A stretch of 64,000 nt of DNA, taken from contig QKWP01000128.1 in assembly GCA_003550325.1 (NCBI GenBank), positions 89,234 to 153,233 of the forward strand, read 5' to 3'. This document shows, one piece after another, positions 11,038-24,305 of this stretch. Origin of the DNA: Gigaspora rosea. Taxonomy: Eukaryota; Glomeromycota; Glomeromycetes; Diversisporales; Gigasporaceae. Position 1 is the first letter of the stretch, and every line of letters begins with the position of its first letter. Under the pieces are notes generated by a model. The model was not told where the DNA came from and ran no database searches. It was given only the letters and a program-made list of their open reading frames with translations. The position numbers and the translations under genes are program-made.

Positions 11038-14000
11038 ATGAAAGACCAAATCGCTGATGCATATCTTTCATCTTTTCGTAAGAATGATCAAGAGGGTATC
11101 AATTCGGCTCTAGCACGAGGAGCTGCTCTTCACAAATTGTTCAAAAACTCTCCTGATGACCCTTTATTAAAAAAATCACACCTCAATTTATTTAGTGTTT
11201 ATAAAAATGATGATATTTGGGGGGCAAAACCTCGACAAGTTGGTAAGGATCCTCATGAAGATTCTTTATATATAATGCCTCTTCCTGAGGAAAAAAGAAG
11301 AAAGAAAGGAGAGCTTTCAATATGTAAAGGGGGTATTGAAGCTTTTAAAAGAAATTGGAATTTATTTACTGAAGGTAAAGAAAAAAAAATCGATTTCACA
11401 ATATTTAATTATTTATTTCTAACATTATTTCTAATGTAAATTTTGTTATATAGGCAGTCTTTATGGTTTAGATTGGAGTAACACTATTGTTTCAGGTAAT
11501 TTAAGATTCGATTTTTATAATTAAAATATCAAAAAAAAATTTGATTCATATTATTTATATACTACATATAATAGGAGGGTCGGTTCTTGCTTGTCTTCTT
11601 CCACTTCCTGCCAAAGATCAAAAAAATCTTTATAAAATTAGAAAACATTATACAGAAGTTTTTGCTAGTTCCGATATAGATATTCATTTTTATGGAATTG
11701 ATGAAGAAACTGCAAAGAAAAAAATGCAACATATATATGAAACTGTTTGTCGTAATGTGCCTTTTAAAGTTATTTGCGTTCGTGGAAAACGTTGTGTGAA
11801 TATAGTTAGTAAATATCCATATCGGCATATTCAGGTAAATAATGGTTTAATATTAATTGGTAGTTTTTATATATTGGTCATTATTCTTATTTTATGATAT
11901 AATGATATTATGATTTTGATATTTTAGATTGTTTTGAAAATTTACAAAACTCCTGCTGAACTATTTGCAAATGTTGACATGTATGATAATTTTAAATATC
12001 ATTTAATTAATTATACCGTATAAAATTGATTTTTAATTTTAAAAAATTAAGTGCTTCAACATGCGTCGCTTATGATGGCAAAGATGTATGGATTAATCCA
12101 AGAGGTAAGAATTGTTATAGAAAACAAAAACAAAATGACCTCTATTTGTTTATAATTCATTTTTATTTGATTCTTTAGGTCACCAAGCATTGATAACTCA
12201 GTGCAATTTGATCGAAATAGAACTAAGCAGCCATTCATATGAAACTCGTCTCGCTAAATATGCGGGAAGAGGATTCGAAGTATGCTTTAATTCATTATAT
12301 CATAATTTTGTATATATATATAACATGTATAATTTTCTACATTACTCAACATATAACATACAAATCTCATTATGTTTTGTGAAAAAATTAGATTAAATTT
12401 CCAGATTTAAAAAGGTTTTTATATAAGGCTATTAATCATGCAAAAATTTCATAAAAATATTTATTTTAAAATTTACACAAGATATTTTAAAAAAATGAAA
12501 GGGATCGATTAAATCCTTACAGTTTTCAGCGTCCATATTATAGGCTGAAAGGGCTTGCACGATTAATTGTTCTCGAAAAGTATGTTTTTAATAAAGAATT
12601 TAACGGAAACTATAATTAATAGTATCAATAGAAATTAATTTTGATTATTTATTACATGTACTTAGATTACCTACTCCTGATGAACGAACCCGTTATATTG
12701 AAAATAGGGGTATACAGGTAATAAAAACAGTGTTACCTGTGCATTATTTTAAACTAGTTTACTATTGCAGTAACGTTATATTTTTTTTTCAAAGTCCGTG
12801 CGCCCAAATTTACCATCTTCTTATCAATCGCGTCAATTGGCAAGGACCAACCTTAAAATTAGTAAATTTGAAAATAATGATTATGAAATAGTTAGTCTTC
12901 CGTATGGTCCAAGTTATGATGCAGATGACATTCGAGACTTGATTTATAAAAAGGTATTTATTTTTTTTTATTTGAAATATTTCTCGAAACTCTTTTAGTT
13001 ACAACTCTATTTTTTTGATTAATTGAAAATAGGACATGAAATTAAACTCTACAAGAAATCTCCAACCGGGACATCCTTACTTACACCGCCATCCATGCTT
13101 TTTTGGTAACATGTATCAAATTTTTCGTGATTGTTGTGGTTCATGTCCTCAAGCTCAAACTCCGGATGAAATTAAACTACAAGAAGAAAATAATCAATAT
13201 TATACTAGTGGTGAAATAAAATTTATTGATTATCATGTTGATCCAAATATCCATAAAGATCTAGATGAATGGGTTGTTGATGCTTACATGACAGAACCAC
13301 GAGAAAATTTATGTATCGCTGCGGCTAAGGGTGATACTTTATGGATTCAAAAAATTATTCAAGAAAATGAGAAAGAACTTGACTTAGATGCTAGAGATCA
13401 ATTTGGTAGAACTCCACTTCAATTGGCAGTTATTGGGGGACATCTATCAGTAGTACAAGAATTAATAAAAAGTGGTGCAAAAATTACAATTAAAATGATT
13501 GATGGACTTGGTCCAATTCATTTAGCTTCAAAATCGGGAAATTTGGATATACTTGAAGAACTTTTAAAAAAGAATGCTCAAAATGAAAAACTTAAAGAAC
13601 AAGATATGATTAATAAGGAATCTTTAGTTGGAACTAATGTTGAAACTGAGAGTAATAATTCTGACGAGTCGCTTGATATAATAAATATAGATGAATTAGA
13701 TGATGCAATACAAAATGATGACAAAGAAAAACAAGATGAAGAAGAAGAAACAAATTATGATATAATTGATCTAAATGCTGAGTCATGGAATCATTCTTTT
13801 TCTTCACTCGAATATGCAATTCTATTTGGTCACATTGAAGTTATAAAACGTTTAATTGAAGCCAGAGCTAATGTTAATCGACGTATAATAGTAAAAACTC
13901 CAAACATGGAATACCTTTACTCAAATTCAAAAACTCTTAAGATTTACTATCCACTAGGTTTATGCCTTTTGACTAGGTAAGGTTAAATTATGTTGCATTA

Positions 14001-17000
14001 TCGTAGTAATTTTGATATTCATTCATTAGTCTTAAAATATAATGCATTATTTGATTATTTGATGAAAAAGGGATACACAGATCGGTCTCGAAATTGCATC
14101 AATTTTGATAAAAAATGGTGCACATTCCGCACAAGTATGATGGTTATTTGTTAAAAAAACCCCCCACTGCATAGTTAACTATTTTTTGAACTAACCATTT
14201 TTTTGGCTTTACCATTGTAGTTTGATTATGACTATAATACTATACTACATTTAGCTGTGCAAACTGGTATAGTTTTGTTTATATTATGAAATTGTGAGAG
14301 TTTTATTATTATTTGAAAAAAAACTAACATATATATTTATTAGGAAAATTGGAATTTGTAAAGTTGCTTTTGGATATTGATCCAAAAGCGAATAGGATGC
14401 TTAATTTTCTTAATAAACAACGACAGTCTCCATTAACAATTGCTGTAAAAAATGGAAACCAAAAAATTTTAGAACTGTTATTGAAATATGGAGCTCATGT
14501 AAGTATTTGTTATCGAGACTTATATAATAAAGAATAATTCATAAATTGCTTTTTCCACATTATTAATATATAGGAAACTATAACTTTGGAAGATTTTAAA
14601 GAAAATGTCAAATATTTAAGATCATATTATGGTCGGATGCCACCTAACGAGTATGATAACATAAAACAACCAATAACACTATCCCTTGAAAATGGTCTTT
14701 GGCGTTTATTGATTGATGCCGGTGTCCAAATAAATTCTTTGTACGATCAATCAAAAACTCTATTAGATCAAGTAATTGAACTCATTAATAATAATGTTAA
14801 TAATTTGCCAGACTTTATGATTTCTGATGCAATTGAAAGGCAATTTAATGTTGCACATATCAAGTCAATAATTTCTTCTGAAATTAAGAAAAATCCCATT
14901 GATTCATATGTTGGATTTTTACTTTTAAGAGTAGATGAATCAAAATTAAATGATACTATTTTCAAATTATCAGTTTTGGGTCCGATCGATCTTAATATTG
15001 ATGAAAAAAAATCGGAAAATCAAAAGCTAATTGAACAATTACAAAAACTTGTTAAATCTTTTACAGATTTACACGTAAGTGGTGCACAATTAAAATTTGA
15101 GTTCGAGGAAGATCAACATACCATTTTACGCAAACTAGAAGAATTAAAAATAAAAGAAGGGTTACTTGCTAAGAAACAAAAACATTTGGAATTGATAAAT
15201 ACTCATGAATTACAAAACACGAAAGAAAATGACAGACAAATTATGAAAAATATTTTAGAATCACAGATTGAGATATTGAAACAAATTATTGAACATCAAA
15301 ATCAGTTCTTTACACGAATACCATCATGTCAACAAATATTTAATATTTTGAAAAAAACAAAAGATACAGCAAAAGATACAAGAAAGCCAACTTCTGATGA
15401 TATCTATAAAAATATTATTTCTTTTCGATATTTGAGTGGGTCTTCCGTACCGGAATCCCTTTATGAACAGTATACAACTCTTTTTCAAGCTGTATGGGAT
15501 AATAATACTGAGCTTGTTGAACGTATGAGCTCAGAACTTATTATTGCCGTTGAAGATAATAATAATATGACGCCATTTATGTTGGCATGTTATAAAGGAT
15601 ATGAAATTATGGCTGTTCAAATTTTAAAAATAGCAGAACGACAATATCGTCCTAAGGATTCAAGCGACCAAGAAATTAATATAAAACAATCGTTTGTTAG
15701 TAATTACGATTTAGGTTTGTTTTTATTTTTTTTTATATTGTAGTATTTCATTATTTGAGATTTCGTTGTAAAAAAAAAAAAAAAACTTTTTTTTTATTAG
15801 AAACTTATTCGGCTTGTAGTAGTGAAGATGAGCCTGAACCAGAACCAGAGTTACCAGCAGACATTGTAATTGATGAGACACAAGATGCGAAAGTATCAGT
15901 TCATACTGTAACTACTGCATTTGAATTATTGCAACATGCAAACTATGAACTATCTGAAAAATATGAACTTATACCAAAAAATTGGAAAAAACAAGTTGGT
16001 TTAGGAGGATTTAATGGACTTGCACTGGCTGTATTCATGAATCATGTTAAAGTTATTAAAGAAGTATTGACATGGGCTGAAAATTATCAAAAAGTAAAAG
16101 GTAATGTATATTTTGTTATTGCTATTAAAGAAATTATTATATTTAACATAATTTTTTTATTTTTTTTTTTACAAATTTTTATTTGATAGATGATAATGAA
16201 GATATGACAGATACAGTTATGCGATTAATAAGAAATACAACAAAAACTTATGCACCTTTATATTATAATAACAATAATAATCTCATGCAATGTGCTATTT
16301 TTATTGATAATGTTGATGTAGTTGATTTGCTAATAGAGTAAGTAAATTTTAAATTTAATAATGTGATTGTGTAAATTTATCAAAGTTTAATAGGTTTAAG
16401 CTTTTTTAAACTATTAGGTATGGAGCTGGTGGAAACTCATTTGGAATGTTTAATATAGATAGGGATGATGAAATTGAAGATATTATAAAAAATCTTACTC
16501 CAACGTATGCATTGAGTTATTCAAAAATTTTCAGGATTATTTTAAAAATTAAATTCATAACTTTCTTATATTTTTTTTAGAACTTATATTGGGCTAGATA
16601 TTAATGGCAGAAAGAAGAAATCATGGATTAGCCGACATGATCCTTATATTTTTGATCAGGCAGTTGATCCATCTTTTCTTCATATGGCAGCTTATTATGG
16701 TGCTATTAAAAGCATCGAATATTTCTTAAGCACACGGCCAATCGATGCATTACAAAAATTTTCTTCATTGCATTGCAAAAATTCTAATATTCGAAATCTA
16801 TTCTTTAAAGATGAAGAAGTTCTTAAGATCGGACGAATCTTATTTTGGTTTTATTTACCCAAGGCAGATACCCCATTCCATTGGGCTGTTAAAGAAAATA
16901 AACCAGAATCAATCAAAAAATTAGCAGATACATATAAAAAATTTAGAAAAGAAGATGATGAAACTCTTGAAAAAATACTCAATCAAACAAGTTTTAATGG

Positions 17001-17929
17001 TGCTGTGACACCATTTCTTCTCGCTGTTTGTGAGGATAAAATAGAATGCCTAGAAGTATTTTTAGAAATTGGAGCTGATTCTTCTATAACTGATGAGTAT
17101 GAATGGACCGCATTACATCATGCTGCGTAAGTAATCTTTTGATATTACACATATTTGAATATATTTGAATGTTTAATAATTCATTTAAATTTATAGATAC
17201 CAAGGAAATTTAAAATTGTTGCGATTCCTTTTTGACAAGTTGGATCATAATATTACTCAAAAAATGCTTGAAACACAAAGCATCGTTTACAAGCATACAC
17301 CAATTTCAATTGCAATCCTTGAAGGACAGAAAGATGCTTTTCATTTTTTACTTGAAAGAACAGCCAATACTTCTATTGTTGACTTTGCACACAACAATTA
17401 TTTACATCTTTCTGTTAAAGAAAGTTCTCTCGAAATTACAAAAACCTTGCTGAAATTGAAAGATCAAAAGGAAAAAGTAGAAACTAATAAAAAAGAATCA
17501 GGAACATCGAATAATCTTTACCGTGAGAATAGTTCAGGACATATTCCTGTTGATATTGCTATAAATCAATTTTTGAAAGAAATTCATGATAATGATATCT
17601 TTTCTGACGAAAATTCTATGAAGCCAAAAAAGGAAAGATTTGTTTTATCCAGATTGCGCAGTTATCTCGAGAAAAATAAATCAAGGCAATCTATTTCTCA
17701 TTCAAAACAGGAAGAAGTAGAACAATTTCAACCATTTGAAGTTTTTGACCTTTTGCAAAAAACAAATGAAAGCATAAATTCTCAAAGAGACCTTATCCCA
17801 TTTAAGGATGCAAAAGACATGATCAATGAGAGCATAAGTTTGTTGAGTGAGCCAGGAAGTTATCTTATTGACAAAGATACATATGCAATTCCCCATATCA
17901 ATATCTGCATTTGTAAATTTAGGGATTAA
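11038..17929 (+). CDS. Large fungal ankyrin-repeat protein with nucleotidyltransferase-like N-terminal domain
   Basis: Twenty exons give an uninterrupted 1773-residue protein: 11038-11374, 11454-11495, 11575-11834, 11928-11980, 12052-12104, 12179-12279, 12392-12414, 12502-12579, 12666-12717, 12795-12953, 13033-13976, 14071-14134, 14221-14266, 14344-14498, 14574-15714, 15801-16100, 16190-16337, 16418-16504, 16581-17126, 17197-17929. Junctions follow GT..AG and keep frame; exon 7 is a 23-base microexon. From memory the layout resembles a conserved protein of other fungi. Residues 113-231 carry G127-G-S, SSDIDIHFYG (D160, D162) and VD (D230), the arrangement of a nucleotidyltransferase active site; this is inference. 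A cysteine-rich segment (HRHPCFFG..CCGSCP) follows. Ankyrin repeats run from about residue 476 almost to the C terminus, broken by an acidic linker (about 590-640) and a predicted coiled coil (about 965-1040). No signal peptide or membrane helices, so an ion-channel role is not supported. Cellular function unknown. Copy B at 29 kb is a broken paralogue. Confidence 0.88.
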
Positions 17930-18018
17930 CTTTAACATATCGATATATTAAATTAGGATAACTGTATTTGTATGCATAGTAATTTATAGCGATAGTAATT
18001 TTGAATTGATATTATTAG

Positions 18019-18290
18019 GGGACTTGTCCAGTCACATGTTTTTGATTTTTTAATTAAAGTTAGGGTAAGGGTTAATTTGGGGTTAGAGTTAGGGCATGTC
18101 TTATAGTAAAATTGTCCTCCCTACATTTTTTATTAATGCGCCAAGATGGGTTTAGACTGTTGTTTCTTGTATTTTTGTGACTTTCGCTTTTTTTTCGCTG
18201 TTTTTGTCTCTTCGGGCTGATCCGTGTCGATCAAAATAAACAATCCTATTGGCTCTATGTCATGTGATTGACATGGCTTTAGACGACCCC
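18019..18290. mobile_element. Telomere-core MITE inserted in copy A (9-bp target duplication)
   Basis: A 272-bp insertion is flanked by TATTATTAG on both sides (18010-18018 and 18291-18299). Copy B has a single uninterrupted TATTATTAG at 36653-36661, so this is a filled/empty site pair. Ends GGGACTTGTCC and GACGACCCC are weak inverted repeats. The interior holds TTAGGG-type words followed by TATAGTAAAATTGT, the core shared by a dispersed family in this window. A 9-bp duplication is typical of Mutator-type transposition. Confidence 0.88.
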
Positions 18291-18299
18291 TATTATTAG

Positions 18300-19084
18300 T
18301 AAAACAAATGCTAACAAGATAAAATTAAATATTCAAAATATTAAATAAATTGAAATAACTTAAATAAACCATAATCCTGTAATTTAATATTTGAATAAAC
18401 TATATAGACAAATAAACCAATTAGCTGAATAATTTAAATAAACCGAATGACTGAATTGATCAAATATAATGTGAGAATATTGCCAAGTGATATGAAATCC
18501 GAGAAATTAAATCTTTTAAAATCTACCTACCTACCTGTATACTCCTTTATTATAATCCTAGCCCAAGTTGAAAAATGTACCTAAATAATTCTAAAAATCT
18601 GTATTTTTTTTTTTAATCTAATGTTTGAATTTAAGGTCATCATTATTATGCCCCCCTAAAAATAACATATGGTTCCAAAATAACGTCCATGTTCATCGCG
18701 TGCCCATAATAACATTAAAAAGCTCTGAAAGTAAATTTAATATTAAGTAAATCTACTTTCTGAGCTTGTTTTGTTAGTATATTTTTTTTTAACCCTTTCC
18801 AGAAGGAACGCCAGTTAGCACACTTTATTCATCTCAAACACAGAAATATATTACTATGTACAAAGAAATGATTATAATGTCTGAGTTGAGTATATATAGG
18901 TAATCATGGGCACTCTTAATCAATGCTAACTTAACTTATTGCTAATGGGCCCTACCTATTCATCATATTGATACCTTCCTTATGCTACTACAAGAGATCA
19001 TAGTAACATTTTTTTTGGCCTTGCTCCTATTTAAAGTCCCTCTAAGTACCTTAATCTCGTTTTTGATTCTATTCTTAACAATGT
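18300..19084. other. Downstream flank of copy A, no gene
   Basis: Sequence is shared with 36662-37740 of copy B. It includes a hairpin around 18721-18765 (GCTCTGAAAGTA..TACTTTCTGAGC). No intact reading frame; scraps on the minus strand are broken in copy A and were not recognised. Confidence 0.5.
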
Positions 19085-19170
19085 ATGAGATCGCAGGACT
19101 TGGAATAGCGTTATATTCCTATATTTCATGAGATCGCAGGACTTGGAATAGCGTTATATTCCTATATTTC
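19085..19170. repeat. Tandem duplication, 2 x 43 bp
   Basis: Two identical units beginning ATGAGATCGCAGGACTTGG, at 19085 and 19128. Copy B has a single unit, so the duplication arose after the segmental duplication. Confidence 0.9.
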
Positions 19171-19299
19171 ATATTACCATAATGTAGAACCATCTCCAGC
19201 CGGCTTATTTTTCTTGTTTCTGATATTAGAAACAGAAAAAACTTCGTCCAATGATTCAGGAGGAGCTTCTGACTACACATCCAATAATACAATTTTTCA

Positions 19300-19735
19300 T
19301 TTCGACCCTTCAACGCGTAGATCATTTCGTCATTTGGCACTTGCGTACCTATTAATCTTTTTTGCCCTCTCACATTCATTACCATTATGTAGATCTAATC
19401 GTCAGCTGTCGTATTTATGCATGTGGTTAGTTCGAAGTAAATGATCTTTCCTTGTTTTTTTTTTGATCGGTTAGATCACCATTAATCATTATTATTTAGG
19501 ATCATCGAAAACTTGTATGATTGTCGATATAATAATCGTGGAAATAAACAAATGTGTATCAAAGAAAAATCTCAACCCGTAGATCTTTCTTTATCTCTAT
19601 AATACAATTTCAACGTCGACTCATCAACCCGTAGATCTTTTCTTTTATAAATTATTTCAAAGTCTCATCAACCCATAGATCTTTATTTTATAAGTCATTT
19701 CACTGTCAATTAATCCGTTGATCATTATAATTCTC
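19300..19735. repeat. Degenerate repeats of CAACCCGTAGATC
   Basis: The word (T)CAACCCGTAGATCTTT recurs at about 19311, 19575, 19624, 19669 and, more diverged, 19715. The last four are spaced about 45-50 bases apart. No gene. Confidence 0.6.
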
Positions 19736-20111
19736 ATTTCTTTATTTGCATAGTTCCGTTTGTGCGGTGTACAACCGTGGGAGAGACTTGGCTAATGGGA
19801 GGTCGAATTAGCTCAGCATAGGTTATGCGGAATGGATGTTCATTAGGGAATTCAGAATAAATGTTATATTATATTAAGAAAAGGAATTCTTTCTTATTTT
19901 ATTTATTATTATTCTCTGAGTTCAGCTATCGTATTTATACATTCTAAATTATTATGGTCTGAAACCAAGACCTGCAGTCTCGAACCAAAATCCATGGTCC
20001 TAGACCAAAATCTAACCACGATCTGTTCCTAAACACATGCACAGCCACTCTATACAATAAAATTTTCATAACAGTGGTAACACAAACTCACAAACTCATG
20101 AAATCAATCAG

Positions 20112-20390
20112 AGAGTGCAAATTTAGACTATTGCACAAAGAATCCGAACACTAAAAGAAGAAAAAACGAAATTACTCAAAAAATGATGTTTAATCGATCT
20201 TGGCACGCTAATAAAAATAGCAGGAATGTAATTTTACATATAGTAAGTGTCGATCTAATCATATAGCCTCTAACGTTAAGGCTCTAACCCTAAATTTTTA
20301 TCCACATACTTCAGCTTATTTATAAAATTTGCTTTCCTTTTTTGGTTTGTATTAACTGGTGAAATAAGTAAAATCTTCTGGCTTATCTTA
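20112..20390. repeat. Dispersed repeat, relative of 53262-53525
   Basis: Both copies run in the same orientation and share GAGAGTGCAAATTT, AAGAATCCGAACAC, TTTAATCGATCTTG, TGTAATTTTACATAT-like and TCTAACCCTAAATTTTTATC blocks. No coding capacity. The interval 19736-20111 before it holds no recognisable feature. Confidence 0.7.
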
Positions 20391-20392
20391 TG

Positions 20393-20738
20393 TTATAGTC
20401 GGTGGACTGTTGGTAGTAGAATTACTGAATTACGGCAATTACGGTGTTTTACCAATGGTAGAATTAATTGGCATAGCTGTAAAAATAATATGCCGTAATG
20501 CTGTAACGCCGTAATGCCGTAATGCTGTAATGTCGTAATGCTACAACTCTGTAATGCCGTAATGCTGCAATATTGTAATAATGCGATACCATAACTATAG
20601 TATAATATTATAATATTATAATTAAGTAACTACGCACATGACACCCAGTCACTCCAAACCGGAAACTGATGAATATGTTGTTATTTGCCATACAAGTATT
20701 ACGGCTTTACAGCTTTACGGCTAACAGCCACCAACTAT
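20393..20738. mobile_element. MITE rich in GCCGTAATGC repeats
   Basis: The ends TATAGTCGGTGG.. and ..CCACCAACTATA are inverted repeats. The interior contains about eight copies of GCCGTAATGCTGTAA-like words and an AT palindromic segment. The internal block ACTCCAAACCGGAAACT is shared with 60340-60365, so a second, more diverged copy lies inside the hAT-like element at 60 kb. Confidence 0.65.
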
Positions 20739-21289
20739 ATCTTAAGTAAGTACGTGTTTGTTTTTTTGTACTGGTGGAAGATCATCAATATTTACATCAT
20801 ACATATTGTTGATTGATTTTGATGCAAGATCATCGAAGGCTTGGAAGATTGTTGATGGGGTGACAATGTAAAATAAACCAATCGAAGCTTTTTATTCAAT
20901 AAAAAAAAATCAAATGTGTGTTGCTTAAACATCATTTACAGCCTTATTTATGATAAGAATTCTTTGAGAACAAAATGTTTAGAAAATCACTTTAAAGAGA
21001 TTCTCTTTATTAGTATGTAATTAAAATGTCAGAAATATCATCATGAATCATAATTGATCCGAGTGTTAATAGGCTCGAAAGGTTGTTTCTTCACGACCAT
21101 ATTGGTTAGTAATTTTTATTTTTGTGAATTAATAATTGATATAAGAAATTAAGACATTGCACCAAAATGATATCTTAACTATATGTATAGTTTTTTGTAT
21201 AATAATATAACAACTCTGTTGCCATCTATTTATGATTTTTGAATGTTGCAAAAGCAAAAACTAATTTCAAAATTTTCATTTTTAGAAAC
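20739..21289. other. Gene-free stretch
   Basis: No gene or element boundary recognised. There are two weak ATCATC-containing repeats around 20777 and 20826. Confidence 0.4.
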
Positions 21290-24200
21290 AGGACATTCAT
21301 TAATAAAACCAACTCCTATGTGTTACTGAATAATGAGTAAGTCTGTAACAAATTTTTTACTGTAATTATAATACAAACTAACATCCATAATTACCAAAAT
21401 AGTGAATGAGTTCTGTAACTAAATCTTTTAGAAATCACAATAATTCTGGTATAAAATAACTCATCTTTAAACACTTTGGTTACTGGGATAAAGAGTAAGT
21501 TCTGTAACAAAGTTCTTTATAGTTATAATAAAATCACAATAATTCCAGTGCAAACTAACACATATTGTGTGGTCACTGAAATAGCAAATAAGTTCAGTAA
21601 CAAAATTTTGTATAATAGAAATTATGATAATTCCAGTGCAAACTAATTAATGCATACTGTGTGGTTGCCAAAATGGTGAATAAGTTCTGTAACAAAATTT
21701 TGTATGATAGAAATTAATAATTCTAGCCACTACTATGGTCATCAGAATAGTAAGTTTTGTAAAAAATTTTTAGTAATTCATGATAAAAATCATAGTAAGT
21801 AAGTACTGTAACTGTTTTTTTTTTACAGTAAAATTACAACAATTTCAATGCAAATTTCAACCTTAATCATATATTTTATATTGTGGTCACTTGAATAGCA
21901 AGTAAGTCCTGTGATAGAATTTTTTATAATAGAAATCACAATAATTTTAATACAAACTAACACAACATTAATTGTATAGAAATCACTCAATATTAACTAT
22001 CTAGCGGTAAGTACTGTAGTGGGAATTTTTTATAGTAGAAATCATGAAAATTCTAATATAAACAACCATGTACTATAGTTAATAGAATTGTAGGTTCTTT
22101 AAGTTCTGTAACATAATTTTTTATAGTAGAACTCACAATAATTTAAATACAACTAACTTAACCTTAATTACATAGAAGCAATGATAATTATATACAAACC
22201 AACTCTATACATGGCAGTTGCCAGAATAGTAAGTTTTGTAACAAGATTTTATGCAATAATTTTAATGCAAATTAATTCAATCTTAATTGCATAAAAATAA
22301 TATAATAATTTGTAATAGAATTTTTCAATACAAATAATTAATCTCAATTACATGAAGATTATTGTTACAAGTGACTATAGCCTTCAATATAGTACTTGCA
22401 ACACGGCACACAGTGACAGGGATCTTGTAAGGGTCAGAGAAGATATGAAGCGGTGTGGAAGTGGAATATTACTTCACTAGAGTGGTTCAGTATATATTTA
22501 TTAAATGACAAGAGTATGTTTATTGAGTAAATATATATTTTATTTATTTAGATAATAATATTCAAGAGATATAACTATTTTTAGGCATTAGGAGAAGGAG
22601 GAGGGGAATCTGAGTCTAATGCGCAGGAAGGGAGAAATCTAGAGTTTATAGATCTTTTTACAGCTATTAGTTACAATAGTATGAAATGGCAGAAATAGTA
22701 GAAATGGTTAACCATGTTACTCGTACTTCTAACTATGCCATATATAGTTAATAATATAAAATAATATAATAATATAAAATAATAATAATAAAATAATATA
22801 ATAAAATAATAATATAATAAAATATACTAGAAAATACATTCAAGAAACTAATACTAAAACTCGTTCTATAACATTATAATAACTCCAATGCAAACTAACT
22901 TATCAAAATAGCAAGTTCTATGTTAGATCTCATGATAATTCTGATTCAAACTGACTAAACCCTAGTTATATGCAGTAATATGGTTACTGGAATAGCAAGT
23001 AACAAAATTTTATAGTAACTCCAAATAGAAATTATAGTTTTTACAGTAATTCATTATAGAAATCATAATTCTGATGCAAATTAACTCTATATGTGTAACT
23101 GGGCTAATGAGTAAGTTCTGTAAAGAATATTTTGCAATAATTTATAATTGAAATTCTAATACAAACTAATTCAACCATAACCATATACTATGGCTACCAG
23201 AGAGTGAATATTGTAACAGAATGGTTTACAATAACTCATAAGAGAAATCATGATAATTCTAATGCAAACTTAACTACGTCTGAGACCAGAATAGCAAGTT
23301 TAGTAACAGAATTAAGCAACTCATGATAGAAATCACAATTGAAATTACAATGAACTTATTCAGCTACATACTTTACAGCAGTCATGGAATAGTAAGTTCT
23401 GTAACAGATTTTTTAAGTATTTTATGATAGAAATTATGATAATTTCAAATGCAAACTAATTTAACCTAAACCATATTGTTGTAACTAAAATAACTGGTAA
23501 GTTATATAAAAGAATTTTTACTGTAATTTATGATAGAAGTCATAATAATTCAAAAGTGATTTGTATTATAATATTTTATTAATTATTTGCTTATGAAACT
23601 GCTCAAAATAGATTCGGGACTATGAGTACGATGTCTAGAATATTACGATATATAATTTAGAAACTATACCTTTGGATCTATAATATAATAAAGTAATTTA
23701 ACAGTTGATAAAATAATTCAGAAGTTATATTAAGGCATTTTGATTTAACCAAAATAATTTACTATATTAAACTTAATAATATAATGCTCATTTCAAACAG
23801 GTTAAATTATTCTTCCAAAGACAGACATGCAATACCAATAAGTTGATTATTGACATGAAACAATGAAAATTTGAGATTGTGAACTTTGAGAGGTTAAAAT
23901 CATATTAAAGTATAAGATTATTAATTTAGTATGTCAATTAAAAATTTATTTATATAGTCTTTTGAAAAAAATAAATAATTCACCCGTTTTTCATTCTTTT
24001 CAATTTTTTTTTAATTTGTATATTAGTAAGAATAATGATTTGACCTTGAGTTTTAGATTTAGAGTAATGCATTCATTAGTACTAATTTAATATTATGCGG
24101 TCTCAATAAATACATATATTTAATCATTAATCAATGATATTTTTGTAAATTAAAATAGTTATCACGAATGAAATCATAATAAATCTAATGCAAGCTAATC

Positions 24201-24290
24201 TACCTTAGCAACATATTGTGTATACAACAGTAGCTATTAAGTTCTGTAATAGAAGTTTTTTTACATGTAACTCATTAATATGATCAAAAA
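21290..24290. repeat. Degenerate satellite-like array, period about 90-110 bp
   Basis: A unit with AAGTTCTGTAACAGAATTTT, AGAAATCATAATAATTC and ATGCAAACTAAC blocks recurs about nineteen times, for example near 21341, 21407, 21494, 21590, 21680, 21798, 22098, 22230, 23112, 23394 and 24238. Copies are diverged in sequence and length. The array is interrupted at about 22330-22870 by sequence with AATAAT microsatellites, and at about 23590-24160 by a repeat related to 42260-42970. There is no reading frame. Centromeric or other satellite function cannot be judged from sequence alone. Confidence 0.75.
23590..24160. repeat. Dispersed repeat, relative of 42260-42970
   Basis: Shared blocks in the same order: TTAGAAACTA..CCTT, AATTCAGAAGTTA/AATTCGGAAGTTA, GGCATTT, GAACTT..GAGAGGTTAAA and GTAATGCATTCATTA. 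Both copies are non-coding. The element type is unknown. Confidence 0.6.
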
Positions 24291-24305
24291 AAAAAACTAA
24301 ATAAG

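Larger units (their letters stand above)
10132..19199 (+). repeat. Segmental duplication, copy A
   Basis: This block matches 28263-37797 in the same orientation, through promoter, exons, introns and about 1.2 kb of downstream sequence. The match starts near GTATCATTGTATCC and ends after GTAGAACCATCTCC. Introns are about as well conserved as exons, which points to a recent duplication or later homogenisation. Copy A differs by carrying the inserted element at 18019-18290 and an extra 43-bp tandem unit at 19085-19170. Confidence 0.9.

Noticed and set aside
11038..17929. TRP-type ion channel
   Set aside because: Long ankyrin proteins are often labelled so, but no run of hydrophobic helices appears in the spliced protein; hydrophobic stretches in the raw frames are translated introns.
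19569..19735. CRISPR-like array
   Set aside because: The repeats are degenerate and tandem with AT-rich linkers, in a eukaryotic context; no CRISPR array exists here.
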